Assembly (NCBI GenBank): GCA_902494085.1
Contig: CABURU010000011.1
Location: 1 to 52,734, forward strand
Source: an uncultured Collinsella sp.
GTDB taxonomy: Bacteria; Actinomycetota; Coriobacteriia; Coriobacteriales; Coriobacteriaceae
Length of the DNA stretch: 52,734 nucleotides
Direction of reading: 5' to 3'
The position numbers and the translations under genes were made by a program. Positions 27,301 through 35,753 of this stretch are shown here, piece by piece (within the stretch, counting starts at the first letter, position 1; the number at the start of each line of letters is the position of its first letter). A model generated the notes under the pieces. The model saw nothing but the letters and a program-made list of their open reading frames with translations. It had not been told where the DNA came from and did not search any database.

Positions 27301-28058
27301 GCGCCCGCGCCTTCCGTGCCGCCGGCGCCGAGGCCGACACCTTCGTGATCAACAACCTCACGCCCGAGGCCGTCGCCGAGAGCACCCACGAGCTTGCCCG
27401 CCGCATCCGCGCAAGCCAGATCGTCATGATCCCCGGCGGCTTCTCGGGCGGCGACGAGCCCGACGGCTCCGCCAAGTTCATCACGGCGTTCTTCCGCGCT
27501 CCCGAGGTCACCGAGGCAGTCCGCGACCTGCTCAAGGCCCGCGATGGCCTGATGCTGGGCATCTGCAACGGCTTCCAGGCCCTGATCAAGCTCGGCCTGG
27601 TGCCCTACGGCGACATCGTCGACGCCACGCCCGATGCGCCCACGTTGACGTTCAACACCATCGGTCGCCACCAGAGCCGTCTGGTGCGCACCCGCATCTC
27701 ATCCAACTTGTCCCCGTGGCTGTCGCAGTGCAGCCTGGACGACCCCTACACCGTCGCCATCAGCCACGGCGAGGGCCGCTTTGTCGCCAATGACGATGTG
27801 CTCGCCCAGCTGATCGCCAACGGCCAGGTCGCCACGCAGTACGTGGGCGAGGACGGCAAGCCCAGCATGGATCTCTCCGTCAACCCCAACGGCTCCGCAC
27901 TCGCCATCGAGGGCATCACGAGCCCCGACGGCCGCGTCCTGGGCAAGATGGGCCATACCGAGCGTCGCGGCGACAACCTGTACCGCAACGTGCCCGAGCA
28001 TGTCCCCGGCGACAAATTCATGCCGATCTTTGAGAGCGGCGTAGCCTACTTCGCCTAA
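24312..28058 (+). CDS. purL: Phosphoribosylformylglycinamidine synthase, single-chain PurL
   Basis: 1248 residues: synthase and glutaminase in one chain, catalysing the fourth step of purine synthesis (FGAR to FGAM, ATP- and glutamine-dependent). The N-terminal PurS-like part is followed by two AIRS-type halves with FKNETHNHPTEIEPFGGA and FGAGGVSVAVGE, then a class I glutamine amidotransferase domain (VIPVFPGNNCEYDSARAF, PGGFSGGDEPDG, nucleophile Cys in LGICNGFQAL, and SHGEGRF). The start MVSRIYVEKK at 24312 has AGGA upstream; an extension of 36 codons is non-conserved. Many Gram-positives instead split this into PurS, PurL and PurQ. A strong terminator follows. Confidence 0.97.
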   Translation: MVSRIYVEKKPGFDVEAQQLKGELTEILGIKGIEALRIINRYDVEGIDEELFRSCVPTVFSEPQVDVTYDELPASDGAVFAVEFLPGQFDQRADSASECVQLISQGERPAVRSAKVYMISGALDEAAIDAIKHYVVNPVEARIASLDLPETLYMETPEPQPVEVLDGFRELDEAGLAAFIADRGLAMDEADIAFCQQYFRDEDRDPTITEIRVIDTYWSDHCRHTTFGTVLDDVTIDDAVVQQAFDRYMEMRHELGRDAKPVCLMDMGTIGAKYLKKTGVMTDVDESEEINACTVKVKVDVDGEDQDWLFLFKNETHNHPTEIEPFGGAATCVGGAIRDPLSGRSYVYQAMRVTGAGDPTVPVSETLEGKLPQRKLVTTAAAGYSSYGNQIGLATGQVNELYHPGYVAKRMEVGAVVGATPANHVRRECPAPTDKIILLGGRTGRDGIGGATGSSKTQNTESIETSGAEVQKGNAPVERKLQRLFRRGDACRLIKRCNDFGAGGVSVAVGELADGLYVDLDTVTKKYDGLDGTELAISESQERMACAVADGDVEEFMGYAAEENLEATVIAEVTAEPRMRMAWNGVAIVDLSREFLNSNGAPKHQVAHVCARSVWQPSWAGTTLAERMTSLVTDLNVASNKGLSERFDSTIGAATVLMPFGGKTQLTPSSAMVAKFPVDGETTTASAMAWGFNPYLMEADQFAGAYLSVVESIAKLVAAGFEHKRAYLSFQEYFERLRTEAERWGEPMAAVLGALMAQVDLGAGAIGGKDSMSGSFEDEAGELNVPPTLISFAVAVGKAARAVSPEFKGLTHRVVRIAPATYGEDYRPDAQQLLAAFDAVEALTATGNALAISTPGYGCGAESLFKMCVGNQIGIELAEDVDVESLFTPLYGSFIVELAEDAELPEVADGVVVEPLGTTVEGYVIDTGSEVIELSELQEAWESGIEGVFAYRSAGETAEVETIDFRAKDIHVYGGAKIARPRVVIPVFPGNNCEYDSARAFRAAGAEADTFVINNLTPEAVAESTHELARRIRASQIVMIPGGFSGGDEPDGSAKFITAFFRAPEVTEAVRDLLKARDGLMLGICNGFQALIKLGLVPYGDIVDATPDAPTLTFNTIGRHQSRLVRTRISSNLSPWLSQCSLDDPYTVAISHGEGRFVANDDVLAQLIANGQVATQYVGEDGKPSMDLSVNPNGSALAIEGITSPDGRVLGKMGHTERRGDNLYRNVPEHVPGDKFMPIFESGVAYFA

Positions 28059-28095
28059 ACCTTTCCCATCGGGTACAATCCCTTCGGGTAACAAC

Positions 28096-28132
28096 ACCCG
28101 CCACCGACACATCCGGTGGCGGGTTCTTTTTT
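28096..28132 (+). terminator. Terminator of purL
   Basis: ACCCGCCACC pairs with GGTGGCGGGT (10 pairs), followed by TTCTTTTTT. Confidence 0.9.
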
Positions 28133-28157
28133 GCTTCGCGCATGTAGGAAGGACATC

Positions 28158-29093
28158 ATGGAAAGCCGCAAGCCGTATCTCGCCACCCTGCCCGGACTCA
28201 TCCTGGGCTGTCTCGTTTGCTGCGCGCTCTGGGGCTCCGCCTTCCCCTGCATCAAGATCGGCTACGGCCTCTTTGGCATTCCCGCGCACGACAGCGCCTC
28301 GCAGCTGCTCTTCGCGGGTCTGCGCTTCACCCTTGCCGGCATGCTGGTCATTGTTGGCATGAGCGTGGCCCAGCGCCGACCGCTCGTTCCGCAAACGCGC
28401 GATATCAAGCCCATCTGCATCTTGTCGCTCTTCCAGACCATCGGCCAGTACTTCTTTTTCTACCTTGGTCTCTCCCGTGCAAGCGCTATGTCGAGCTCCA
28501 TCATCGAGGCCAGCGCCAACTTCTTGGCTATCCTCTTTGCCGCCCTGGCGTTTCGCACCGAAAAGCTCAATGCGGCCAAGGTACTCGGCTGCGTACTGGG
28601 CTTTACCGGTGTCGCGCTCGTCAACCTTTCGGGCGCGGACGGCACCTTTGGCTTTACGCTCGACGGCGAGGGCTTTATCCTGGCCTCCACCGTCGCGGGT
28701 GCCCTTTCGACCTGCCTGATCGGCATCTTCTCGCGCAAGCACGACGGCGTTTTGCTTGCCGGGTGGCAGTTCTTGGTCGGCGGCCTGGCCCTTACCGCCA
28801 TCGGGTTTTTGATGGGCGGCTCGTTCTCCCCCACGGCGATTGCCCCCGCCATCGCGCTCATCATTTATATGGCACTCATTTCCGCCGTCGCCTACTCGCT
28901 GTGGTCGCGCCTGCTTGCCGTCAACCCCGTCAGCCGCGTCTCGGTCTTTGGGTTTATGAACCCCGTCTTTGGCGTGCTGCTGAGCGCACTGCTGCTCGGT
29001 GAGGGCGCTGGCACGAGCCCCGTTACCGTCATCGTTGCCCTGCTGTTGGTCTGCGGCGGCATCATCATCGTCAACAAACCCAAAAAAGCCTAG
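28158..29093 (+). CDS. EamA/DMT superfamily transporter
   Basis: 311 residues with ten predicted membrane segments in two EamA repeats (residues about 12-150 and 165-305). The first helix contains CCALWGSAFPCIKIGYGLFG, typical of EamA, and the second repeat ends in VIVALLLVCGGIIIVNKP. DMT carriers move metabolites or drugs out of the cell; no substrate can be assigned. The ATG at 28158 has AGGAAGGA four bases upstream; an earlier frame extension overlaps the purL terminator. Single gene, closed by a shared bidirectional terminator with the diguanylate cyclase gene. Confidence 0.88.
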   Translation: MESRKPYLATLPGLILGCLVCCALWGSAFPCIKIGYGLFGIPAHDSASQLLFAGLRFTLAGMLVIVGMSVAQRRPLVPQTRDIKPICILSLFQTIGQYFFFYLGLSRASAMSSSIIEASANFLAILFAALAFRTEKLNAAKVLGCVLGFTGVALVNLSGADGTFGFTLDGEGFILASTVAGALSTCLIGIFSRKHDGVLLAGWQFLVGGLALTAIGFLMGGSFSPTAIAPAIALIIYMALISAVAYSLWSRLLAVNPVSRVSVFGFMNPVFGVLLSALLLGEGAGTSPVTVIVALLLVCGGIIIVNKPKKA

Positions 29094-29240
29094 CGAGCTC
29101 ACCTTTTTAGAGAGGGCGTTCGCACGCTTCAGCTTAATGGAGTGCACTGGTTCTCGTTGATTTCGTACCGAGCCGCGGCGGCAGACGCTCGTCTTGCCGC
29201 ACCGCGCCTGGGCGTTATGGCCGGTGGCCCCCGCCAACGC

Positions 29241-29284
29241 AAAAAGGACGCACGACCATCGCAACGGTCGTGCGCCCTTTTTTC
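29241..29284. terminator. Bidirectional terminator
   Basis: AAAAAGGACGCACGACC pairs with GGTCGTGCGCCCTTTTTT (one mismatch). A-run and T-run flank the stem, so it can stop both the EamA gene (+) and the diguanylate cyclase gene (-). Confidence 0.8.
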
Positions 29285-30426
29285 TAGCGTATCTGAACGC
29301 CAGCTTTCTTTTTCTCGGCCTTGACGCGGTAAAGCTCCGCATCGGCAGCGCGAAGTAAGTCTTGCCAGGTATCAACACTATCGCCGACCCGCGCGTAACC
29401 GATGGACATCCGCAATGCATACGGCACCTCGGCATGCGCGAGCTCGTCGTTGATTGTCGCGCACAGATGCATGATATCCCGTTCCGCCACTGCCTTTTGG
29501 AGCACCACGAACTCATCGCCACCGTAGCGTGCGATAAAGCCACCAGACGCCGAGCAGACCTCTTTGAGCGCAGCGGATATAACCTGAAGAGCATGGTCGC
29601 CCTCCACATGTCCATAGCGATCGTTAATCTGCTTAAAGCCGTCGGCGTCCATCATGAGCAGATACACATCTTCGGCCTGATCCACATTTGAGAAGAGCGA
29701 CAGGATATAGGTCTCAAAACGGTTGCGATTGTTGAGGCCAGTCAACGGGTCGGTCGAGATGAGCTGCTCCTGGCAGATAATGTAGAGCAGCAACATGCTA
29801 ATCATTATGCCGACACAAAGGCCAGGCACCGAGTATACGATCTGAAAGGTACCGCCCACCAGGGCCGGAATGGCGAAAAATGCCAAGGTTCGATAGATAG
29901 CCTTCGTCTGCAGGCTCTCGACCCTGTGAGATTGCACAAACGCATGCAGGGACGTATGTATAACGTAACAGTAGCTGACAATGGGCTGGATCATATAGGC
30001 AAAGCCGCGACGATACACGCCCTGCGAATCGATATAGAACAAGGCGTGCGTCCAGTAACTGGTAAAAGCCAGCACGACCACCAGAGCCGTAGGCAACGTT
30101 ACAAGCACCACCCTATAGCGCGAGGTCACAAGGCGAGAGCCCTGCATCGTCTCGGAATAGATAAACCAAATGAGACACGCGATGGCAAAGAGCGAAAACG
30201 AAACCGCGTTGGAAATCCAGTTGGCAGCAATACCCAACGTGCCGTCCGCACCATCCGAAAGCGTCCAGATCATATCGAATAATATGTACGCGGCAGAGGT
30301 GTAGCCAAGCATGCTAAACAATAGCTGCAGGGTGCTCGAGAACAAGGAGCGACGACTTCGCGCGGCAAGCCCGATAAGAACAATCATGCATAGCAGGAAT
30401 ATCTCAATCTTGAGTGCCTTAACCAC
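29284..30426 (-). CDS. Membrane diguanylate cyclase (GGDEF)
   Basis: About 380 residues. Seven hydrophobic segments fill the first 215 residues, a membrane sensor of unknown ligand, followed by a complete GGDEF domain: DPLTGLNNRNRFE, metal-binding MMDADGFKQINDRYGH and RYGGDEF (302-306). It should make cyclic di-GMP from GTP. The inhibitory RxxD I-site upstream of GGDEF is absent (the aligned residues are A and G), so product inhibition may be lost. The start GTG 30426 has AAGGGA nine bases upstream; a TTG six codons earlier is possible. Its -10 may be TATGAT at 30523-30518. Confidence 0.88.
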   Translation of the reverse strand: MVKALKIEIFLLCMIVLIGLAARSRRSLFSSTLQLLFSMLGYTSAAYILFDMIWTLSDGADGTLGIAANWISNAVSFSLFAIACLIWFIYSETMQGSRLVTSRYRVVLVTLPTALVVVLAFTSYWTHALFYIDSQGVYRRGFAYMIQPIVSYCYVIHTSLHAFVQSHRVESLQTKAIYRTLAFFAIPALVGGTFQIVYSVPGLCVGIMISMLLLYIICQEQLISTDPLTGLNNRNRFETYILSLFSNVDQAEDVYLLMMDADGFKQINDRYGHVEGDHALQVISAALKEVCSASGGFIARYGGDEFVVLQKAVAERDIMHLCATINDELAHAEVPYALRMSIGYARVGDSVDTWQDLLRAADAELYRVKAEKKKAGVQIR

Positions 30427-30491
30427 TAGACGCCATCCCTTCAATATCCGAATGGTCAGAATCGCCCAATTCGAATCAGGGCAATAAACAC

Positions 30492-30523
30492 CCCTTTACT
30501 CCGCAGGGGTAAAGGGAATCATA
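30492..30523 (-). promoter_or_regulatory. Putative promoter and 5' hairpin of the diguanylate cyclase gene
   Basis: TATGAT (30523-30518) follows directly on the terminator of the upstream permease gene. A hairpin CCCTTTAC/GTAAAGGG (30492-30499/30509-30516) would form at the transcript's 5' end. No known c-di-GMP riboswitch signature was seen. Confidence 0.4.
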
Positions 30524-30525
30524 GC

Positions 30526-30569
30526 AAAGCGCCCGAACGTCACTGCAAAACAGTTTCTGTTCGGGCGCT
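30526..30569 (-). terminator. Terminator of the KdgT-type permease gene
   Basis: Eleven perfect pairs (30528-30538 with 30559-30569), with ACTG/CAGT pairing inside, then TTTGC on the minus strand. Confidence 0.7.
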
Positions 30570-30615
30570 CGGACGGCGCGAATTGCACGCCGGAATCAAT
30601 TATCGGTAACGGCCG

Positions 30616-31638
30616 TTACTCGCCATCGATGTCGGTCGCGACGGCCTCCTCGATGGCCTCGACACCGGCAGGCGACAGGTCCTCCTTGCCCTGGCAGAAC
30701 TTCTTGTCGACCCAGCCGGTCAGAATCGGAGCCATGATTGCCGTGATGATAACGGCAGTGGCGATCTGGGCGTACGCGGTGGGCGCAAGCTCGGCGTAGC
30801 GCGGCGCGACCTCGGCGAGAGCAACCGGCGTGGTCATAGCCGTGCCGGCGATGGTGGAACAAGCCACGGCAGCCTTGCCGTTACCACCGCACAGGCGCTC
30901 GAACGCAAAGGTGATGGGACCGACGACAAACAGCGTGACAAGGCCCAGCAAGATGCCGGAAATACCGCCGGTGATAAAGCTCGACAGGCTCATGGACGCG
31001 CCAAGCTGAAATCCGATGACGGCAATCGCAGGGTTGGAACCGGGAACCAGCAGGTTCTTGATAAACGGGAACAGGTTGCCCAGAACCATGCCGATAACGA
31101 GCGGCAAAATGGAGCCGATGATAGTACCGACAGGGATGTTGGCAAGACCCGAAACACCAAGGATGATCATCGTGACGGCGGGGCCGGCCGTAAAGAACAG
31201 GATACCGACGGCGCCCTGCTCGGACTCATCGCCGAACTCGCCCATGATGCCCGTATAGAGCGCCATGTTGCAAAACGTAATGCCGCCGATGATAGACACG
31301 GAGCTCAGACCCAGGAAGTTATCGTTAAAGAAATATGCCACGCCCAGGCCGAGAGCCGCTGCGACGACCAGCTTGGGAATCAGCACGACGATGCCGGTCT
31401 TGATGGCGCCCGGCGTGGACTTGAAGCTGATGCCGGCGCCCACAAACAGCAGGATCGCGGCGACGATGGTATTGGAGCCACCGCGGCAGGCAGCCGTAAA
31501 GAAGCCGCCGATCTCAAAAACCTGCGGGCAGAAGGTGTTGAGCAAAAGACCGACGATCATCGGATAGATCATGATGTCGCCCGGGATGCGCGGAACCTTG
31601 AATTTCTTTTGCTCGTTGGCAGTCGCTTCCTGTGCCAT
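30616..31638 (-). CDS. kdgT: 2-keto-3-deoxygluconate permease family transporter
   Basis: About 340 residues, ten to eleven membrane segments, closely resembling KdgT: start VPRIPGDIMIYPMIVGLLLN, GGSNTIVAAILLFVGAGISF, and AVACSTIAGTAMTTPVALA. KdgT imports 2-keto-3-deoxygluconate by proton symport during pectin and uronic-acid breakdown. No kdg or uronate catabolic genes occur nearby, so the substrate may differ. ATG 31638 has GGGGG four bases upstream; ten further upstream codons lack family sequence. Monocistronic with its own terminator. Confidence 0.85.
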   Translation of the reverse strand: MAQEATANEQKKFKVPRIPGDIMIYPMIVGLLLNTFCPQVFEIGGFFTAACRGGSNTIVAAILLFVGAGISFKSTPGAIKTGIVVLIPKLVVAAALGLGVAYFFNDNFLGLSSVSIIGGITFCNMALYTGIMGEFGDESEQGAVGILFFTAGPAVTMIILGVSGLANIPVGTIIGSILPLVIGMVLGNLFPFIKNLLVPGSNPAIAVIGFQLGASMSLSSFITGGISGILLGLVTLFVVGPITFAFERLCGGNGKAAVACSTIAGTAMTTPVALAEVAPRYAELAPTAYAQIATAVIITAIMAPILTGWVDKKFCQGKEDLSPAGVEAIEEAVATDIDGE

Positions 31639-31788
31639 GAAACCCCCATTTCCGCTGACGCGGAACAAAAGCCCACGTCATGCTTTGCTACAGTAAAGTT
31701 TGACCATGGTACCAGAAGAAATAGACCAGCTCGGTGAAAAATTCGACAAGTTGGGATGGAACGAGATTCGGCGCCCGCGACGCCACCC

Positions 31789-32112
31789 CTATATAAGGCT
31801 CAAGACGATATAGAGTACGATGCCCGAGACGCAGCACCACAGCATCGATTTTGTCTTGACCGCCACGACCACGACGCCGGCGGCCGCAATCCAGGGAACC
31901 AAGGCAGGCCAGAGTCCCGCGTCGAACGCGCCGGGGCTCACCAAGTCGTTGGCGACCAGCGCGGCAAAGGCAGCGGGCGGGATATAGCCCAGGGCCTCGG
32001 TAATGCGGGGCGACAGGGTCCGCCCGCGCAAGGCGAACGCCGGCGCGATGCGAAAGAACGCGATAGCAGCCCACGACGACAGCCACAGAACCAAGAACTC
32101 GTTAACGGGCAT
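31789..32112 (-). CDS. azlD: AzlD-type branched-chain amino acid exporter small subunit
   Basis: 107 residues, about four membrane segments, the usual AzlD size. FLVLWLSSWAAIAFFRIAPAF and the following ALGYIPPAAFAALV loop are recognisable AzlD features. It works with AzlC to export branched-chain amino acids or analogues. The ATG at 32112 overlaps the azlC stop by 11 bases and has GAGGTG six bases upstream; a longer frame inside azlC is a shadow. The pairing with AzlC is the main basis for the assignment. About 150 bases downstream separate it from the permease gene. Confidence 0.85.
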   Translation of the reverse strand: MPVNEFLVLWLSSWAAIAFFRIAPAFALRGRTLSPRITEALGYIPPAAFAALVANDLVSPGAFDAGLWPALVPWIAAAGVVVVAVKTKSMLWCCVSGIVLYIVLSLI

Positions 32113-32794
32113 CGCGGGCACCTCTTCCGTCAAATACAGCATCGCACGCCAGCGCAATGGCAATGCCGACCACGACGCTTGCCGGCACGGCAATATTCGT
32201 GAGGCCCAAGAACTTGCATACGGCGACGGACACCGCGCCCGAAACCGCCGCGACAACGTTGCCGCGCGACAGCCGCTGCGAAAAGAGCAGGCAGATAAAG
32301 AGCGAGGTGCAGACAAAGGCTGCAATGGCGGTGGGAACATCGACAACGGTGCCGACGATGCCGCCCGTCGTACACGAAACGCCCCATGTTGCGATAAGGA
32401 TCACGTTGAGCACGAAGGACTCACGCGGGCCCCAGTCGTCCTTCTCGACCAAATTGGCTAGCGAGATGCCGTACGCTTCTTCGGTAAGCGTCGCGGTGAC
32501 CGCCAGCGTCTGACACTTCGAGGCACTCTTCAGATGCGGGGCAAGCGATGCCGAATATAGTGCAAAACGCGAGGAGATGGCGGCGACGCTCGCGATAATC
32601 GAAGGTGCCGGTACGCCCGCCAGCCAAAGATTGCAGATCATAAACTGGCCGCTGCCCGTCACAAACGTGCTGCTCAGGGCAAAGACCATCCAGGGCTCCA
32701 TTCCCGTCTGCCCCATGATCATTCCGCACGGCGCGCCTATTGCAACATAGGTAAGCATCACTGGCCAGACGGTTCTAACGATTTTGAGCACCAT
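32102..32794 (-). CDS. azlC: AzlC family branched-chain amino acid exporter large subunit
   Basis: About 230 residues with seven to eight membrane segments. TYVAIGAPCGMIMGQTG, STFVTGSGQFMICNLW, SRFALYSASLAPHL and the LTEEAYG motif are typical AzlC signatures. With AzlD it exports leucine-type amino acids; its presence a few kilobases from a full Liv importer means the region holds both directions of transport. The chosen start 32794 (MVLKIV) has GAGAAG nearby; 23 more upstream codons are open, so the start is uncertain. Upstream lies the divergent HD gene. Confidence 0.88.
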   Translation of the reverse strand: MVLKIVRTVWPVMLTYVAIGAPCGMIMGQTGMEPWMVFALSSTFVTGSGQFMICNLWLAGVPAPSIIASVAAISSRFALYSASLAPHLKSASKCQTLAVTATLTEEAYGISLANLVEKDDWGPRESFVLNVILIATWGVSCTTGGIVGTVVDVPTAIAAFVCTSLFICLLFSQRLSRGNVVAAVSGAVSVAVCKFLGLTNIAVPASVVVGIAIALACDAVFDGRGARDAR

Positions 32795-32920
32795 ACGCTT
32801 CTCATCCTGACAAGGTCTCCGAGCCGCATGTAGCGACACGGCAGAATCATCATCCGACAGCAACCGAGTTCACCTACAATTGCCACCGGATCGAAAGACA
32901 CAACTTTTTAGGAAGTCATT

Positions 32921-33733
32921 ATGACAGCTATCGATCGAGACCGGGCGCGCGCGGCCTTCAAAAGCTACACCGATGCCTACGACGCCACCAACCCACGCAT
33001 CGCGCTCAAAATCGAGCATACGTACCACGTGGCCGAGGCGTGCGATGCCGTAGCGCGCGAGCAGGGCTGGTCGTCAGAAGATATTGACCTGGCATGGCTT
33101 TGCGGCCTGCTACACGATATGGGCCGCTTTGAGCAGCTGCGACGCTGGGACACCTTTAAGGACGCCGAGAGCATGAGCCATGCGGCGCTGGGCATCGAGG
33201 TCCTCTTTGGCGAGAATCCCGACGATGCACCCGCCGTAACGAGCATCCGCGACTTTATCGATGACCCGGCAGAAGATGAGCTCATCCGAGCGAGCATTGC
33301 CTATCACAGCGATTTCCGCCTACCCGCGCGGCTCGACGTGCGCACGCGGAGCTTCTGCGATATCGTGCGCGATGGTGACAAGATCGACATTATGCGCACC
33401 ATCGCCGACAGCACCGTCGACACTATCCTCAAGGTGGACGAGAAGACGTTTCTCGGCAGCCGTTTCTCGTCGCCGACACTTGCCGCCTTTGACGAGCACC
33501 GCTGCGTCGCACGCGATGAGCGCGATGAGCCCGCCGACTTCTTGGTGGGGCTTATCTGCTTTATGTTTGAGCTCGTCTATCCAGCAAGCCGCGCGCTGGC
33601 GCGCGAACAGGGCGATATCCACCGCCTGCTCGACGCGCCCTTTGGCATTACGCGGCCCTTTACCGACCCCGCCACGCAGGCAACCTGGAGCCGCCTAAAG
33701 GACGAGATGCGCGACTGGCTGGCGCGCGCTTAG
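32921..33733 (+). CDS. HD domain metal-dependent phosphohydrolase
   Basis: 270 residues. Metal ligands of the HD superfamily are visible: KIEHTYHV (His33/His36), LLHDMGRF (His65, Asp66), SIAYHSDF (second His) and RDGDKID (late Asp). These enzymes hydrolyse nucleotides or other phosphate esters; the substrate is unknown. AGGAA lies six bases before the ATG. It overlaps the last four bases of the convergent etfA gene, an unusually tight tail-to-tail arrangement with no room for a terminator between them. Divergent from azlC. Confidence 0.82.
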   Translation: MTAIDRDRARAAFKSYTDAYDATNPRIALKIEHTYHVAEACDAVAREQGWSSEDIDLAWLCGLLHDMGRFEQLRRWDTFKDAESMSHAALGIEVLFGENPDDAPAVTSIRDFIDDPAEDELIRASIAYHSDFRLPARLDVRTRSFCDIVRDGDKIDIMRTIADSTVDTILKVDEKTFLGSRFSSPTLAAFDEHRCVARDERDEPADFLVGLICFMFELVYPASRALAREQGDIHRLLDAPFGITRPFTDPATQATWSRLKDEMRDWLARA

Positions 33734-34935
33734 CGCTCAAGCTGGGCCAGTAGCTCCTCGACGACCTCGACGGCGTCCCCAACAACCTTGTACTGGGCAG
33801 CACCAAAAATGGGGGCATCCGGGTCCTCGTTGATGGCGATAATGCACTCCGCCCCACCGATGCCGGCAAGATGCTGGATGGCGCCCGAAACACCGATACT
33901 CACGAGAAGCTTGGGCGAAACCGATACGCCGGTCTGGCCAATCTGATGGCGATACTCCAACCAGCCGGCCTCCACGACAGGTCGCGTGCAACCAAGCTCG
34001 GCTCCCAGAGCCTCGGCGAGCCTTCGCATCAGGGGCAGATTCTTCTTGGAGCCAATGCCGCGACCCACCACGACCAGGCGCTCGGCATCGGCGATCGAGG
34101 CCTGCTGCCCCCACTCCTCGGCGGGAATCGAGATCTCGACACGGGCCTTAGCATCATCCGCAAGCGATATCTGGGTGATCGTGCCGGAGCGGTCGTAGTC
34201 AAAGTCGGGCGCCTTAAAGATGCCGGGACGAACCGTTGCCATCTGGGGACGATGATTGGGGCAGACGATGGTGGCCATCAGGTTGCCGCCAAACGCCGGA
34301 CGCGTCTGTTGCAGCAGTCCCGTCTCCGTATCCATCGAAAGTACGGTGCAGTCAGCCGTAAGGCCCGTCTGCAAGCGTACGGCAACTCCGGGTGCCAGTT
34401 CGCGGCCAAAAGCGGTCGCGCCGTATAAGATGGCCTCGGGTTTGCGTTCGGCTACCAAATCGCAGATCAAGCGGGCGTAGACCTCCGCATCGTTTTGGCG
34501 CAGGCGCTCGTCGCGACAGGCCAGGACTTCGTCGGCGCCCGCGCAAACCAGATGCTCCAGGTCGCCGAGAGAACCCTCGGGGCCCATGCCGGCCAGTGCC
34601 ACCAGACGGCAGCCGCGAGCATCGGCAAGCTCGCGGCCCTTGCCCATAAGCTCATAGGCAACGGGAGTCACCGTATCGTGCTCGTCGGTCTGCGCGAATA
34701 CCCAAATGTCTCGACATGCATCAAGGTCCACCGCACCAACGGCCTCGTCACGCTCGATCGAGATAGCGTTGACAGGGCAGGCGTCGACGCACCCACCGCA
34801 TAGGATGCAGCCGTCGGTTACGCGGGCGCATCGGCTGGGTCGCTCGCCTTCCACTACGATGCCGCCCGAGGCACAGGCGTGAACGCAGCGACCGCAGCCG
34901 ATACAGGCTTCGCTATCGATAATCAGTCCGCTCAT
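33730..34935 (-). CDS. etfA: Electron transfer flavoprotein alpha subunit with N-terminal 2[4Fe-4S] domain
   Basis: 401 residues. The first 60 form a ferredoxin domain with two full cysteine quartets (Cys11/14/17/21 and 43/46/49/53). An EtfA/FixB domain follows, ending with the FAD-binding segment (RPVVEAGWL, QIGQTGVSVSPKLLVSIGVSGAIQH). Ferredoxin-tailed EtfA is found in the confurcating lactate dehydrogenase of Acetobacterium woodii (LctC). Together with the adjacent EtfB and LctD-like genes this supports NAD-linked lactate oxidation driven by reduced ferredoxin. It starts immediately after the etfB stop. Last gene of the operon. Confidence 0.93.
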   Translation of the reverse strand: MSGLIIDSEACIGCGRCVHACASGGIVVEGERPSRCARVTDGCILCGGCVDACPVNAISIERDEAVGAVDLDACRDIWVFAQTDEHDTVTPVAYELMGKGRELADARGCRLVALAGMGPEGSLGDLEHLVCAGADEVLACRDERLRQNDAEVYARLICDLVAERKPEAILYGATAFGRELAPGVAVRLQTGLTADCTVLSMDTETGLLQQTRPAFGGNLMATIVCPNHRPQMATVRPGIFKAPDFDYDRSGTITQISLADDAKARVEISIPAEEWGQQASIADAERLVVVGRGIGSKKNLPLMRRLAEALGAELGCTRPVVEAGWLEYRHQIGQTGVSVSPKLLVSIGVSGAIQHLAGIGGAECIIAINEDPDAPIFGAAQYKVVGDAVEVVEELLAQLER

Positions 34936-35751
34936 CTATGCCATCCCCTCGATAATCTTGGCAAGTTTTGCCGCCTGCTCGGACGCCGTTCCGTCAACGT
35001 CCTCGCACGTTTGGTCACGGTCGGGCACAAACGAGCGCACGACCTGTGTCGGCGACCCGGCAAGACCGCAACGCGCGGGGTCGGCGTTCACGTCGGCGGC
35101 ACTGACCACGCACACGTCCGCCTCCTCCGCCGCGCGAATACCGGCAATACTCGGCATACGCAACTGGCCAATCTCCTTGGCAGTCGTCATCGCACACGGC
35201 ATCTCAAGATAGACCGTCTCCTCGCCGGCATCGCATCCGTGAACGAGCGCCAGCGAGCCACACGTCGTAAAGCCCGCGCTTTGCACGCAGCTCACGTCGG
35301 TCACGCAGGGAATCTCAAAGGCACCGGCAAGCTCGGGGCCAATCTGGGCCGTATCGCCATCCACCGCCATCTTGCCGCAGATGAGCAGGTCGAAGTCCTC
35401 GTCGAGCGCCTCGATGCCGCATTTGAGAGCATAGGTGGTCGCCAGGGTATCGGCACCCGCAAAGGCGCGATCGGTCAGCAGCAGCGCGTCGTCGGCACCT
35501 CGAGCGATGCAGTCGCGCAGCAGCAACTCGGTCGCGGGGATGCCCATCGACACCACCGTTACGCGCACGTCCATGCCAAAGCCGATAAAGTCGTCTTTCA
35601 GCGCCAGCGCGCATTCCAAAGCGCTCGCATCAAAGGGATTAATGACCGTCTGCTTGCCATCGCGCACGATGGTATTGGTCTTGGGGTCCATCTTGACCTC
35701 GGTGCTGCCCGGCACGGCCTTGACGCACACCACCATATGGAAATCGCTCAT
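34936..35751 (-). CDS. etfB: Electron transfer flavoprotein beta subunit
   Basis: About 271 residues, EtfB/FixA family: VVCVKAVPGSTEVKMDPKTN at the start, NPFDASALECALALKD, ATTYALKCGIE, DLLICGKMAVDGDTAQIGPELA and the AKEIGQLRMPSIAGIR segment. EtfB carries the bifurcating FAD and NAD-binding surface in confurcating Etf complexes. ATG 35751 has GGGGG nine bases upstream; a GTG two codons earlier is too close. It overlaps the end of the LctD-like gene, so the three genes are one transcript. Confidence 0.94.
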   Translation of the reverse strand: MSDFHMVVCVKAVPGSTEVKMDPKTNTIVRDGKQTVINPFDASALECALALKDDFIGFGMDVRVTVVSMGIPATELLLRDCIARGADDALLLTDRAFAGADTLATTYALKCGIEALDEDFDLLICGKMAVDGDTAQIGPELAGAFEIPCVTDVSCVQSAGFTTCGSLALVHGCDAGEETVYLEMPCAMTTAKEIGQLRMPSIAGIRAAEEADVCVVSAADVNADPARCGLAGSPTQVVRSFVPDRDQTCEDVDGTASEQAAKLAKIIEGMA

Positions 35752-35753
35752 CT

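Noticed and set aside
24294..27671. Very long open frame antisense to purL
   Set aside because: It mirrors the codon pattern of purL in a high-G+C gene and reads as low-complexity Gly/Ala/Asp/His sequence with no domain.
27699..29615. Long minus-strand frame across purL 3' end and the EamA gene
   Set aside because: It crosses two well-supported plus-strand genes and their terminator and shows no domain.
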